DNA of 12,571 nt from Tannerella sp. (GCA_031269635.1 JAISYY010000102.1:1-12571), one strand, 5' to 3'. Counted from the stretch's first letter, positions 7,004 to 12,571 are shown. The notes: generated by a model from the sequence alone, not told the origin. Program-made: numbers and translations.

Positions 7004-8008
7004 ATGAAATGTAAATATATAAGATTAATCGTACTGTTATGCTGCAGCATACCGGTTTATATCTATGCCCAGAACGGTAACAGTGCATATAACTTTTTAC
7101 GTTATCCCACATCGTCGCGTGTCAGCGCACTCGGAGGATATTCCGTTTCGCTGGTGGAACGGGATCCGTCGCTTGTATTTCACAATCCGGCTTTGCTTGG
7201 CGGGGAAATGGACGGGATGCTGAACCTCAATTATATGAATTATATTTCGGACATTAATGTCGGGAGTGCGGTTTTTACAAAAGCTTTTCGCGAACGCAGT
7301 TCCTGGGGAATAGGCGCTACTTATATCAATTATGGCCGCATGAGAGAGACGACGCCGGAAAATGTGGATCTGGGCGTATTTTCCGTTCAGGATATAAGCG
7401 TGAATGCATTGTATGCGTATGATCTTTCGGATAAATGGCGGGGAGGTTTATCGCTGAAAGCCCTTTATTCGGCGCTGGCGGATTATTCCTCTTTCGGACT
7501 TGCGGTGGATGCCGGGTTGAGCTACTTTGATGCGGAAAAGGATCTGGCATTGGGGATTGCCTTGAAGAATATCGGGGCGCAATTGAAAGCTTATGATGAG
7601 GAACGGCAAAGGATACCGTGGGATATTCAAATGGGTATAACCAAACGAATGGCGCATGCTCCCTTGCGTTTATCCGTAACTGCCATCTATCTGAACCGGT
7701 GGAAATTTGATTATCTGGATAATACGACAACCGTCACGAATGATGATTTTTTGGAAACCGTATTAAAACATTTGGTGTTGGGGGTAGAATTTGTGCCGTC
7801 CGATAATTTCTGGTTAGGTATCGGCTTTAATCCGAAAACAAAAATGGACATGAAACTGGCGTCGGGAAACGGGCTTGGCGGTTTTTCGGCCGGTGGCGGA
7901 ATTAAAGTTTCGCGATTTAACATAGGCGCGTCCGTCGCCCGTTATCATCCTTCGGCGACTTCGCTGATGATTAGTGTCTCCATGTCACTTTCGGAAATGG
8001 CGCCATAA
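7004..8008 (+). CDS. porQ: Type IX secretion system protein PorQ
   Basis: A PorQ-like outer-membrane beta-barrel protein of about 334 residues. A signal peptide (MKCKYIRLIVLLCC... ending VYIYA before QNG) is followed by NSAYNFLRYPTSSRVSALGG and DPSLVFHNPALL, the conserved start of PorQ/PorV-like barrels. The rest is alternating beta strands ending at a hydrophobic C-terminus. PorQ takes part in the Por secretion system, which exports proteins with a conserved C-terminal domain and is specific to Bacteroidota. An ATG 15 bases earlier (6989) would add MRMCN before the signal; I prefer 7004 because it gives a standard signal peptide. It is first in a run with cmk (17 bases on) and ispH. Confidence 0.88.
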   Translation: MKCKYIRLIVLLCCSIPVYIYAQNGNSAYNFLRYPTSSRVSALGGYSVSLVERDPSLVFHNPALLGGEMDGMLNLNYMNYISDINVGSAVFTKAFRERSSWGIGATYINYGRMRETTPENVDLGVFSVQDISVNALYAYDLSDKWRGGLSLKALYSALADYSSFGLAVDAGLSYFDAEKDLALGIALKNIGAQLKAYDEERQRIPWDIQMGITKRMAHAPLRLSVTAIYLNRWKFDYLDNTTTVTNDDFLETVLKHLVLGVEFVPSDNFWLGIGFNPKTKMDMKLASGNGLGGFSAGGGIKVSRFNIGASVARYHPSATSLMISVSMSLSEMAP

Positions 8009-8025
8009 TATATATAATAATGTAT

Positions 8026-8748
8026 ATGGAGAAAATAATTGTAGCAATAGACGGGTTTTCGTCCTGTGGGAAGAGTACGATGGCAAAAGACCTTGCCCGT
8101 GAAATAAAGTATGCATACATAGACACGGGAGCTATGTACCGGGCTGTTACCCTGTATGCATTGCGTAACGGTTTTATCAACGGTGATAAACCGGATGCCT
8201 TTAATCCGGAGAAAGTAATCAATGATATAAATGTATCTTTTCATGTGAATCCGTCAACAGGTTTTACCGAAACTTACCTTAACGGAGCGAATGTAGAGCG
8301 GGAAATACGCAGTATGGAAGTTGCAAATCACGTAAGCAGCATAGCGGCATTGCCGTTTGTCCGCGCGTCGTTGGTCGGGAAACAGCGGCTTATGGGCGCC
8401 GGCGGGGGTGTTGTGATGGACGGCCGCGATATAGGTACGGTCGTTTTTCCCGATGCGGGACTGAAAGTTTTTGTTACGGCAACACCGGAAGTGAGGGCGC
8501 AGCGTCGTCTTGACGAACTGAAAGCAAAAGGTGTGTCCGCCTCTTTTGAGGAAATACTGGAGAATATCAAAAGCCGCGATTATCAGGATATGACGAGAAG
8601 TGTCGCGCCGTTGCGTAAAGCGGATGATGCACTCGTGCTTGATAATACGGATATGAGTGTTCCGGAACAGAACGCCTGGTTGCTGGAACAATATGACCGG
8701 GTGATGGGCTGTGCAACAAAAAAGACATCGTCTTTTTCAATGGTGTAG
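8026..8748 (+). CDS. cmk: Cytidylate kinase
   Basis: Phosphorylates CMP and dCMP with ATP in pyrimidine nucleotide metabolism, in the cytoplasm. About 240 residues, slightly over the usual 220-230 owing to a short C-terminal tail. Motifs: P-loop GFSSCGKST (10-18), the NMP-binding segment DTGAMYRAVT, the signature MDGRDIGTVVFPDAGLKVFV, the lid region RAQRRLDEL, and the late RDYQDMTRSVAPL. The ATG at 8026 matches the family N-terminus (MEKIIVAIDG); an in-frame ATG at 8020 is also possible. It sits 17 bases after porQ and 6 before ispH, a recurring Bacteroidales trio. Confidence 0.96.
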   Translation: MEKIIVAIDGFSSCGKSTMAKDLAREIKYAYIDTGAMYRAVTLYALRNGFINGDKPDAFNPEKVINDINVSFHVNPSTGFTETYLNGANVEREIRSMEVANHVSSIAALPFVRASLVGKQRLMGAGGGVVMDGRDIGTVVFPDAGLKVFVTATPEVRAQRRLDELKAKGVSASFEEILENIKSRDYQDMTRSVAPLRKADDALVLDNTDMSVPEQNAWLLEQYDRVMGCATKKTSSFSMV

Positions 8749-8754
8749 CGGATC

Positions 8755-9621
8755 ATGATAGAAATTGAAATAGATCAAAGTTCCGGTTTCTGTTTTGGCG
8801 TTGTGAATGCAATAGAAAGCGCGGAGCGTGAACTGGAAAAAGGCGGTGATTTATATAGCCTGGGCGATCTCGTACATAACAGCCTCGAAATGGAGCGGTT
8901 GAAGAGACTGGGTTTGCAGACGATCAATCATGATGAATTTTCCGCGCTTAAAGACAAGACCGTCCTACTGCGCGCTCACGGAGAGCCTCCTGCGGTATAT
9001 GACGTAGCGAAGACGAACCGGATTAAAATAGTCGATGCCACGTGTCCTGTGGTATTGAAACTGCAACGCCGTATATATGATTGCTATCAGGAAATAAAAG
9101 GACATGATGTACAATTGGTCATATACGGAAAAAAAGGACATGCGGAAGTGAACGGCCTTGTCGGACAGACCGGAGGGACCGCTGTCGTTATCGAAAAGCC
9201 CGAAGACCTGGAAAAACTTGATTTTTCGCGCGAGATGGTGCTTTTTTCACAGACGACAAAACCGCTGGACGGATTCCGGGAAATTGTCCGAATGATAGAA
9301 TCGCGGATGAGAAAGGACGTGCGGTTCCGTTATTTTGATACCATTTGCCGCCAGGTAGCAAACCGCTTGCCGCGAATTAAGGATTTTGTATCGAAACACG
9401 ATTGGGTGTATTTTGTCGCAGGACAGAAAAGTTCGAACGGGAAAATGCTGTTCGAAGAATGTAAAAAATCAAACCCTCATACTGTTTTTATTTCCGACGC
9501 CTCGGCGATAAATGCGCCTTTACCGCCTGACGTTCGCCGTGTAGGCGTATGCGGAGCGACATCGACGCCCAAATGGCTGATGGAAGAAGTCGCCGCACGC
9601 ATAAAAACATTAAATAGTTAA
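8755..9621 (+). CDS. ispH: 4-hydroxy-3-methylbut-2-enyl diphosphate reductase
   Basis: Last enzyme of the MEP isoprenoid pathway: an iron-sulfur reductase that turns HMBPP into IPP and DMAPP. 288 residues, normal length. The three cluster ligands are present: Cys13 (SGFCFGV), Cys97 (DATCPVV) and Cys198 (DTICRQV). Substrate-site residues are His41 (LVHNS), His75 (RAHGEPP), and His129 and Glu131 (GHAEVNGLVGQT), with SQTT at 165-168. It lies 6 bases after cmk and ends just before the 422-base gap preceding the nifH-like gene. The prenyl synthase at 4922-5896 uses its products. Confidence 0.96.
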   Translation: MIEIEIDQSSGFCFGVVNAIESAERELEKGGDLYSLGDLVHNSLEMERLKRLGLQTINHDEFSALKDKTVLLRAHGEPPAVYDVAKTNRIKIVDATCPVVLKLQRRIYDCYQEIKGHDVQLVIYGKKGHAEVNGLVGQTGGTAVVIEKPEDLEKLDFSREMVLFSQTTKPLDGFREIVRMIESRMRKDVRFRYFDTICRQVANRLPRIKDFVSKHDWVYFVAGQKSSNGKMLFEECKKSNPHTVFISDASAINAPLPPDVRRVGVCGATSTPKWLMEEVAARIKTLNS

Positions 9622-9637
9622 ACTGCCGGTACAGTTT
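9619..9637 (+). terminator. Weak hairpin at the ispH stop codon
   Basis: TAAACTG (9619-9625) pairs with CAGTTTA (9632-9638) around a six-base loop. It is followed by an AT-rich stretch but no clean U-run. It may mark the end of the porQ-cmk-ispH transcript; evidence is modest. Confidence 0.3.
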
Positions 9638-9664
9638 ATTTATATCGCATCCCTTATCCTTATC

Positions 9665-9680
9665 ATTATCAAATGATAAT
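9665..9680. repeat. 7-bp inverted repeat downstream of ispH
   Basis: ATTATCA and TGATAAT flank a central AA as a perfect dyad. It could be a protein-binding site or a chance AT-rich palindrome. It lies about 94 bases upstream of the predicted -7 box of the leader-nifH operon. Confidence 0.35.
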
Positions 9681-9683
9681 ATG

Positions 9684-9710
9684 CCGGAAGGAATACCGGC
9701 GTCTTTCCGG
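9684..9710 (+). other. Stable hairpin in the ispH-leader gap
   Basis: CCGGAAGGA (9684-9692) pairs with TCTTTCCGG (9702-9710), nine pairs with one wobble and a nine-base loop. A shorter competing stem is GCCGG (9683-9687) with CCGGC (9696-9700). No U-run follows, so it is not a standard terminator; it may be a 3'-end structure of the ispH transcript. Confidence 0.4.
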
Positions 9711-9726
9711 ACGGTTCATGTTTCGT

Positions 9727-9758
9727 ATAAAAAATACCTATTTTGTGGTATTTTTTAT
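9727..9758. promoter_or_regulatory. Perfect 12-bp inverted repeat, candidate operator
   Basis: ATAAAAAATACC (9727-9738) and GGTATTTTTTAT (9747-9758) are exact reverse complements separated by eight bases. The right arm ends 15 bases before the -7 box at 9774 and covers the place where a -33 element would lie. That is the expected position for a dimeric regulator that activates or blocks this promoter. The symmetric core is ATACC-N8-GGTAT; I cannot name the protein. A hairpin terminator read on either strand is the alternative, since the arms are A/T-tailed. Confidence 0.6.
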
Positions 9759-9773
9759 GTCGTAAAACCCGTC

Positions 9774-9781
9774 TATCTTTG
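9774..9781 (+). promoter_or_regulatory. Consensus -7 box of the leader-nifH-nifB operon
   Basis: TATCTTTG fits TAnnTTTG exactly. No good TTTG lies 17-19 bases upstream; the best there is TTTA at 9754-9757, inside the inverted repeat. A weak -33 with an overlapping dyad suggests regulated rather than constitutive use. Start expected near 9788, about 18 bases before the leader-peptide ATG. Confidence 0.65.
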
Positions 9782-9805
9782 CCGCCGGAAAAATAAAAGA
9801 CAGTA

Positions 9806-9928
9806 ATGACACAAGTAACTGACATGAGAAAAAAGCGTAATGAAGGCGCTCCTTCGGCGAGGAAATTCCCGCCCGCCACATTGTTTATCCCATTCCGGAC
9901 GTACTGTTATTGTTGCTGTTGGCGGTAG
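9806..9928 (+). CDS. Cysteine-rich leader peptide (putative cysteine-responsive attenuator)
   Basis: A 40-codon ORF starting about 18 bases after the predicted transcription start, with an A-rich ribosome site upstream (AAAATAAAAGACAGTA). The first half is basic (MTQVTDMRKKRNEG). The last nine residues are TYCYCCCWR, with four Cys codons in five positions (9905-9919) just before the TAG stop. No signal or membrane helix is evident, and the tail is too short for a metal-binding domain, so the likely role is in cis: ribosomes slow on the Cys codons when charged Cys-tRNA is scarce, changing expression of the genes downstream. Polycysteine leader ORFs with this function are known in mycobacteria. 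The downstream operon includes a cysteine synthase/CBS-like gene, which fits. Translation is not proven. Confidence 0.7.
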   Translation: MTQVTDMRKKRNEGAPSARKFPPATLFIPFRTYCYCCCWR

Positions 9929-9962
9929 AACTTCTTTTCATTTTTGTGGAGATTCATGCATT

Positions 9963-9993
9963 GCCGGCGCAAGCCGGGATAATCGCGGTTTTT
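9963..9993 (+). promoter_or_regulatory. Possible attenuator with two exclusive hairpins
   Basis: After the leader stop, CCGGC (9964-9968) can pair with GCCGG (9973-9977) over a GCAA tetraloop. Alternatively CCG-CG within 9964-9969 (G9967 bulged) pairs with CGCGG (9984-9988), directly followed by TTTTT (9989-9993), a small terminator-like form. A third option pairs GTTGGC (9918-9923, overlapping the last Cys and Trp codons) with GCCGGC (9963-9968). All helices are 5-6 bp and folded by hand, so this is suggestive only. Confidence 0.35.
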
Positions 9994-10043
9994 ATAAAAA
10001 CTTGAAATATATGTAATAACAAACTTTGTATAGCAAAATCATT

Positions 10044-10919
10044 ATGACGAAAAAAATCAAACAGATCGCCGTTTATGGCAAGGGAGGTATCGGCAAATCG
10101 ACGACGACCTCCAATATCAGCGCTGCTTTAGTAGAATCCGGATATAAGGTGTTGCAGTTTGGTTGCGACCCGAAGAGTGACTCGACCAATACGTTGCGCG
10201 ACGGGAAATACATCCCGACCGTGCTGGATCTCTTGCGGGAGAAGCACAAGGTGGATGCGCACGAGGCCATCTTCCAGGGATTCCGGGGCGTGTATTGCGT
10301 CGAGGCGGGAGGCCCGGCGCCGGGCGTCGGTTGCGCCGGACGCGGTATTATCACGGCAGTGGAATTGCTGAAGCAGCAGAATATTTTTGAAGAACTGGAA
10401 CTGGATTATGTAATTTTCGACGTCCTGGGTGACGTCGTATGCGGCGGGTTCGCTGTACCCATACGGGAAGGCATCGCAGAACATGTATTCACCGTTTCGT
10501 CGTCCGATTTCATGGCCATTTATGCGGCCAACAACCTGATGAAGGGGATAAAAAAATATTCCAATACGGGAGGCGCCCTGTTCGGCGGGATTATAGCCAA
10601 CTCTATCAACAGCTCGTACCAGCAGTCCATTATTGACGATTTTGCCGAAAAGACGGGTACGCAAGTCGTTGAATATGTCCCGCGTTCGATAACCGTCACA
10701 CAGTCGGAACTGTCGGGACGCACCACCATTGAAGCGCAACCCGCTTCCAGGCAGGCGGACATCTACCGCAGCCTGGCGCGCAAGATACACGCACATACGG
10801 AATCCAAAGTGCCTACGCCGCTCGACATTGACGCGCTTCGTGAATGGTCGGCCCGGTGGGCAGACCAGTTGCTCGCCATCGAATCGGGCGAAGTACGGGG
10901 GGTACAGGCAAATATATAA
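10044..10919 (+). CDS. Nitrogenase iron-protein-like ATPase (NifH superfamily, probably group IV / Mar type)
   Basis: A 291-residue homodimeric Fe-protein-like ATPase that would pass electrons to a NifDK-like partner. Visible: Walker A GKGGIGKS (12-19), switch I GCDPKSDST (40-48), cluster ligands Cys97 (GVGCAGRG) and Cys133 (GDVVCGGFA), and Arg100, the ADP-ribosylation position of classical NifH. It differs from true NifH in LQFGCDPKSDST (usually GCDPKADST) and in DGKYIPTVLDLLRE at 53-66; the IPTVLD wording recalls NifH-like proteins of group IV and the Cfb/Bch lineages. ATG 10044 gives the usual short N-terminus. nifB starts 16 bases after the stop. GC is high (about 70% in one 60-base sample). 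The exact subgroup needs a tree; a divergent nitrogenase NifH is the alternative. Confidence 0.85.
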   Translation: MTKKIKQIAVYGKGGIGKSTTTSNISAALVESGYKVLQFGCDPKSDSTNTLRDGKYIPTVLDLLREKHKVDAHEAIFQGFRGVYCVEAGGPAPGVGCAGRGIITAVELLKQQNIFEELELDYVIFDVLGDVVCGGFAVPIREGIAEHVFTVSSSDFMAIYAANNLMKGIKKYSNTGGALFGGIIANSINSSYQQSIIDDFAEKTGTQVVEYVPRSITVTQSELSGRTTIEAQPASRQADIYRSLARKIHAHTESKVPTPLDIDALREWSARWADQLLAIESGEVRGVQANI

Positions 10920-10935
10920 GGAAAAACAAAGCGTA

Positions 10936-12174
10936 ATGGACATTCGGAATCACCCCTGTTTCAACGAAGACGTGCGGCATACCAGCGGACGGATTCACCT
11001 GGCGGTAGCGCCAAGGTGCAACGTGCAGTGCAACTTTTGTAACCGCAAGTATGATTGCGCCAACGAAAGTCGTCCGGGAGTGACGGCGTCGGTATTGAAA
11101 CCTGTTCAGGCGGTGGAGTATCTGTCCGGTATCGTGAAACGTATTGACAACCTTTCGGTCGTCGGGATTGCCGGGCCGGGCGACCCGTTCGCCAACCCCG
11201 AAGAAACGCTCGAAACGCTGGAACGTGTACACGCAGCCTTTCCCGACAAACTGCTGTGCGTCTCGTCTAATGGTTTGTCGCTGGCGGAATATGTATCCCG
11301 GCTGGCCGCACTGAACGTGTCGCATGTCACTGTCACCGTCAATGCCGTCGACCCGGAAGTGGGCGCCGGCGTATATGAATGGGTTTACTTCGACCGCAAA
11401 TCTTATTACGGACGGGAAGCGGCTACGCTGTTGCTCGAAAGGCAGACACAGGCCATCCGGCTGTTGAAGCAATCGAGGATTATTGTAAAAATCAACACGG
11501 TAGTCATCCCTCGCGTCAACGAACACCATGTGCCGGAGATTGCACGGTACGTTGCAAAACTGGGCGCAGACATCCAGAACTGCATCCCGCTGATACCTGT
11601 GGCCGGCACGCCTTTCGAGAATCTGGAGGAGCCGTCGGCGGCAGATATGCGGCGCGTGAGGGCGCAGACGTCCATGTATATTCCCCAGATGGCGCATTGC
11701 GCCCGGTGTCGCGCCGATGCAGCGGGACTGCTGGGGCAGGATGCGGGAGAGACCTTACCCCTCGGGGAGGAAAGCGGCGGTTTTGATTTGCCGTTTCGGA
11801 CAAAGCCTTATATTGCCGTCGCGACGGTTGATGGCGTTTCGGTCAATCAGCATTTGGGCAGGGCTTATTACCTGTGGATATACGGGATAAGGGATGGAAA
11901 AATCTATGTGACGGAGAAGCGGCCGGTCATCGAAGAACAGCGCAGCAGCGACCGCTGGAACCGTCTGGCCGGCGCCATACCCGACTGTGCCGCCCTGCTG
12001 GTGAACGCCATCGGGCAGACGCCGCTTCGCGTCCTGCGGAACGGAGGCCTTTACGTCGAGGCGGTGAGCGGTCCGGTAGGGGAGATGGTAGAGGCGCTTT
12101 TTGCCGGCAGACCCATCCCCCGGCACTACCGCCGGCTTACGGGACATTGCAGTGAAGGAATAACATGCAATTAA
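10936..12174 (+). CDS. nifB: NifB: radical SAM FeMo-cofactor precursor synthase with NifX-like domain
   Basis: A 412-residue protein. NifB fuses two 4Fe-4S units and inserts a SAM-derived carbide to make NifB-co, the core of nitrogenase cofactors. Motifs: HPCF (6-9), radical-SAM CNVQCNFC (Cys28, 32, 35), YDCANESRPGV (39-49), GIAGPGDPFANPEETL (77-92), SSNG (110-113), VTVNAVDPEVG (133-143), IPLIPVAGTPF (217-227) and HCARCRADA (254-262). Residues from about 291 on are the NifX-like carrier domain (IAVATVDGVSVNQHLGRA). The frame extends upstream into nifH, but ATG 10936 gives the family N-terminus. It overlaps the next gene by 10 bases. It is complete, with no key Cys lost. A MarB-type homologue serving a non-nitrogenase enzyme is possible. 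Confidence 0.93.
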   Translation: MDIRNHPCFNEDVRHTSGRIHLAVAPRCNVQCNFCNRKYDCANESRPGVTASVLKPVQAVEYLSGIVKRIDNLSVVGIAGPGDPFANPEETLETLERVHAAFPDKLLCVSSNGLSLAEYVSRLAALNVSHVTVTVNAVDPEVGAGVYEWVYFDRKSYYGREAATLLLERQTQAIRLLKQSRIIVKINTVVIPRVNEHHVPEIARYVAKLGADIQNCIPLIPVAGTPFENLEEPSAADMRRVRAQTSMYIPQMAHCARCRADAAGLLGQDAGETLPLGEESGGFDLPFRTKPYIAVATVDGVSVNQHLGRAYYLWIYGIRDGKIYVTEKRPVIEEQRSSDRWNRLAGAIPDCAALLVNAIGQTPLRVLRNGGLYVEAVSGPVGEMVEALFAGRPIPRHYRRLTGHCSEGITCN

Positions 12175-12571
12175 AAGACACGAATATGATATACAGGAAC
12201 ATTCTCAAGACCATTGGCCACACACCCGTCGTCGAACTTACGCATACCGATACGGGTCTTTGCCGTTTGTTCATAAAACTCGAAATCCAGAATCCGGGTG
12301 GTTCCATTAAGGACCGGATAGGTCTGTCCATGATTAATGAAGCCGAACGGAAAGGCCAAATCAAGCCCGGCGACACCATTGTCGAGGCTACGGCCGGAAA
12401 TACCGGTCTTGGCCTGGCTTTGGCCGCACGGATGAAAGGCTATAACCTGACGCTCGTTATCCCCGACAAGATGAGCCAGGAGAAAATCAATCACCTGCGG
12501 GCTTTGGGCGTCGAAATCCTGTTGACCCGCTCCGACGTTGGCAAGGGACACCCCGAATATTACCAGGACTA
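12165..12571 (+). CDS. PLP-dependent cystathionine beta-synthase / cysteine synthase family enzyme (3' end outside window)
   Basis: First ~135 residues of a fold-type II PLP enzyme. The Schiff-base lysine is Lys49 in NPGGSIKDRIGLSMI. The substrate/phosphate loop is EATAGNTGLGLAL (74-86), followed by IPDKMSQEKINHLRALGVEI. The loop has Ala77 where CysK has Ser (TSGNT). From memory, TAGNTG occurs in MccA, the O-acetylserine-dependent cystathionine beta-synthase of reverse transsulfuration, so that role is as likely as cysteine synthase. ATG 12165 has a Shine-Dalgarno-like GAAGGA 5 bases upstream and overlaps nifB by 10 bases; ATG 12186 is an alternative. Overlap and GC content tie it to nifH-nifB. 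Confidence 0.88.
   Translation, partial: MQLKDTNMIYRNILKTIGHTPVVELTHTDTGLCRLFIKLEIQNPGGSIKDRIGLSMINEAERKGQIKPGDTIVEATAGNTGLGLALAARMKGYNLTLVIPDKMSQEKINHLRALGVEILLTRSDVGKGHPEYYQD

Noticed and set aside
9640..9879. Minus-strand 79-codon frame across the nifH leader gap
   Set aside because: It runs through the inverted repeat, the promoter and the leader peptide in antisense and shows no domain or ribosome site.
10001..10028. Promoter CTTG-N16-AAACTTTG just before nifH
   Set aside because: Both boxes deviate from consensus and the spacing is short; the exact TATCTTTG at 9774 is a better candidate. A weak second promoter is not excluded.
10026..10043. TTG start for nifH six codons upstream
   Set aside because: NifH-family proteins begin a few residues before the Walker A; ATG 10044 gives that and is a better start codon.
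10729..10935. Upstream extension of the nifB frame
   Set aside because: The extension lies inside nifH in another frame and is Arg-rich with no similarity to NifB; ATG 10936 gives the expected HPCF N-terminus.
10128..10943. Long minus-strand open frame opposite nifH
   Set aside because: It mirrors a strongly conserved, high-GC gene on the plus strand; high GC lengthens antisense frames. No protein family is recognisable.
10813..11697. Minus-strand 294-codon frame opposite nifB
   Set aside because: Same reason: nifB on the plus strand carries all family motifs, and the antisense frame shows none.
10044..12174. Ordinary nitrogen-fixation operon
   Set aside because: Typical nif order would place nifI or nifD after nifH. 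Here nifB and a sulfur amino-acid gene follow, and a Cys-rich leader precedes it. Not excluded until downstream sequence is seen, but not preferred.
1..12571. Insertion sequences, CRISPR arrays, phage genes
   Set aside because: No transposase, integrase, phage-like frame or regularly spaced direct repeats were found on either strand.

Overview
The window looks like chromosomal DNA of an anaerobic member of the Bacteroidales (Bacteroidota). Four things point there. It carries a type IX secretion gene (porQ) next to cmk and ispH. It has an exbB / small membrane protein / exbD / exbD operon with a separate tonB. The bL17 protein has a long acidic tail. Promoters fit the Bacteroidota pattern TTTG-N17-19-TAnnTTTG, with few strong Shine-Dalgarno sites. 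I cannot name the genus.

Layout. Bases 1-832 (+) are the end of the alpha-operon: the C-terminal domain of rpoA, then rplQ, closed by a strong bidirectional terminator. Bases 917-6649 are all on the minus strand. In transcription order they hold tonB with its own promoter and terminator; a polyprenyl diphosphate synthase gene overlapping tatD by ATGA; a serine tRNA (GGA); exbB, a four-helix membrane protein and two exbD genes, ended by a terminator; and an Lrp/AsnC regulator. TonB, ExbB and the ExbDs together form the energy transducer for TonB-dependent outer-membrane transport. Bases 7004-9621 (+) are porQ-cmk-ispH, a compact housekeeping operon.

The unusual part is 9622-12571 (+). A 422-base gap separates ispH from a gene for a nitrogenase-iron-protein-like ATPase (NifH family). 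It is followed by a complete NifB (radical-SAM cofactor maturase with a NifX-like tail) and the start of a PLP enzyme of the cystathionine beta-synthase / cysteine synthase family. GC content rises clearly here: 60-base samples I counted by hand gave about 68-70% in nifH and nifB, against about 37% in rplQ and 52% in porQ and ispH. The gap holds a perfect 12-bp inverted repeat, a consensus Bacteroidota -7 box, and an unannotated 40-codon ORF ending Thr-Tyr-Cys-Tyr-Cys-Cys-Cys-Trp-Arg-stop. This looks like a cysteine-sensing leader peptide controlling the operon.

My reading (inference): the module is a sulfur-responsive nitrogenase-like system, for example a methylthio-alkane-reductase-type (Mar) pathway feeding cysteine synthesis, rather than an ordinary nitrogen-fixation operon. 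The NifD/NifK-like catalytic subunits are not in the window and would have to lie downstream or elsewhere. That is the main gap in the argument.
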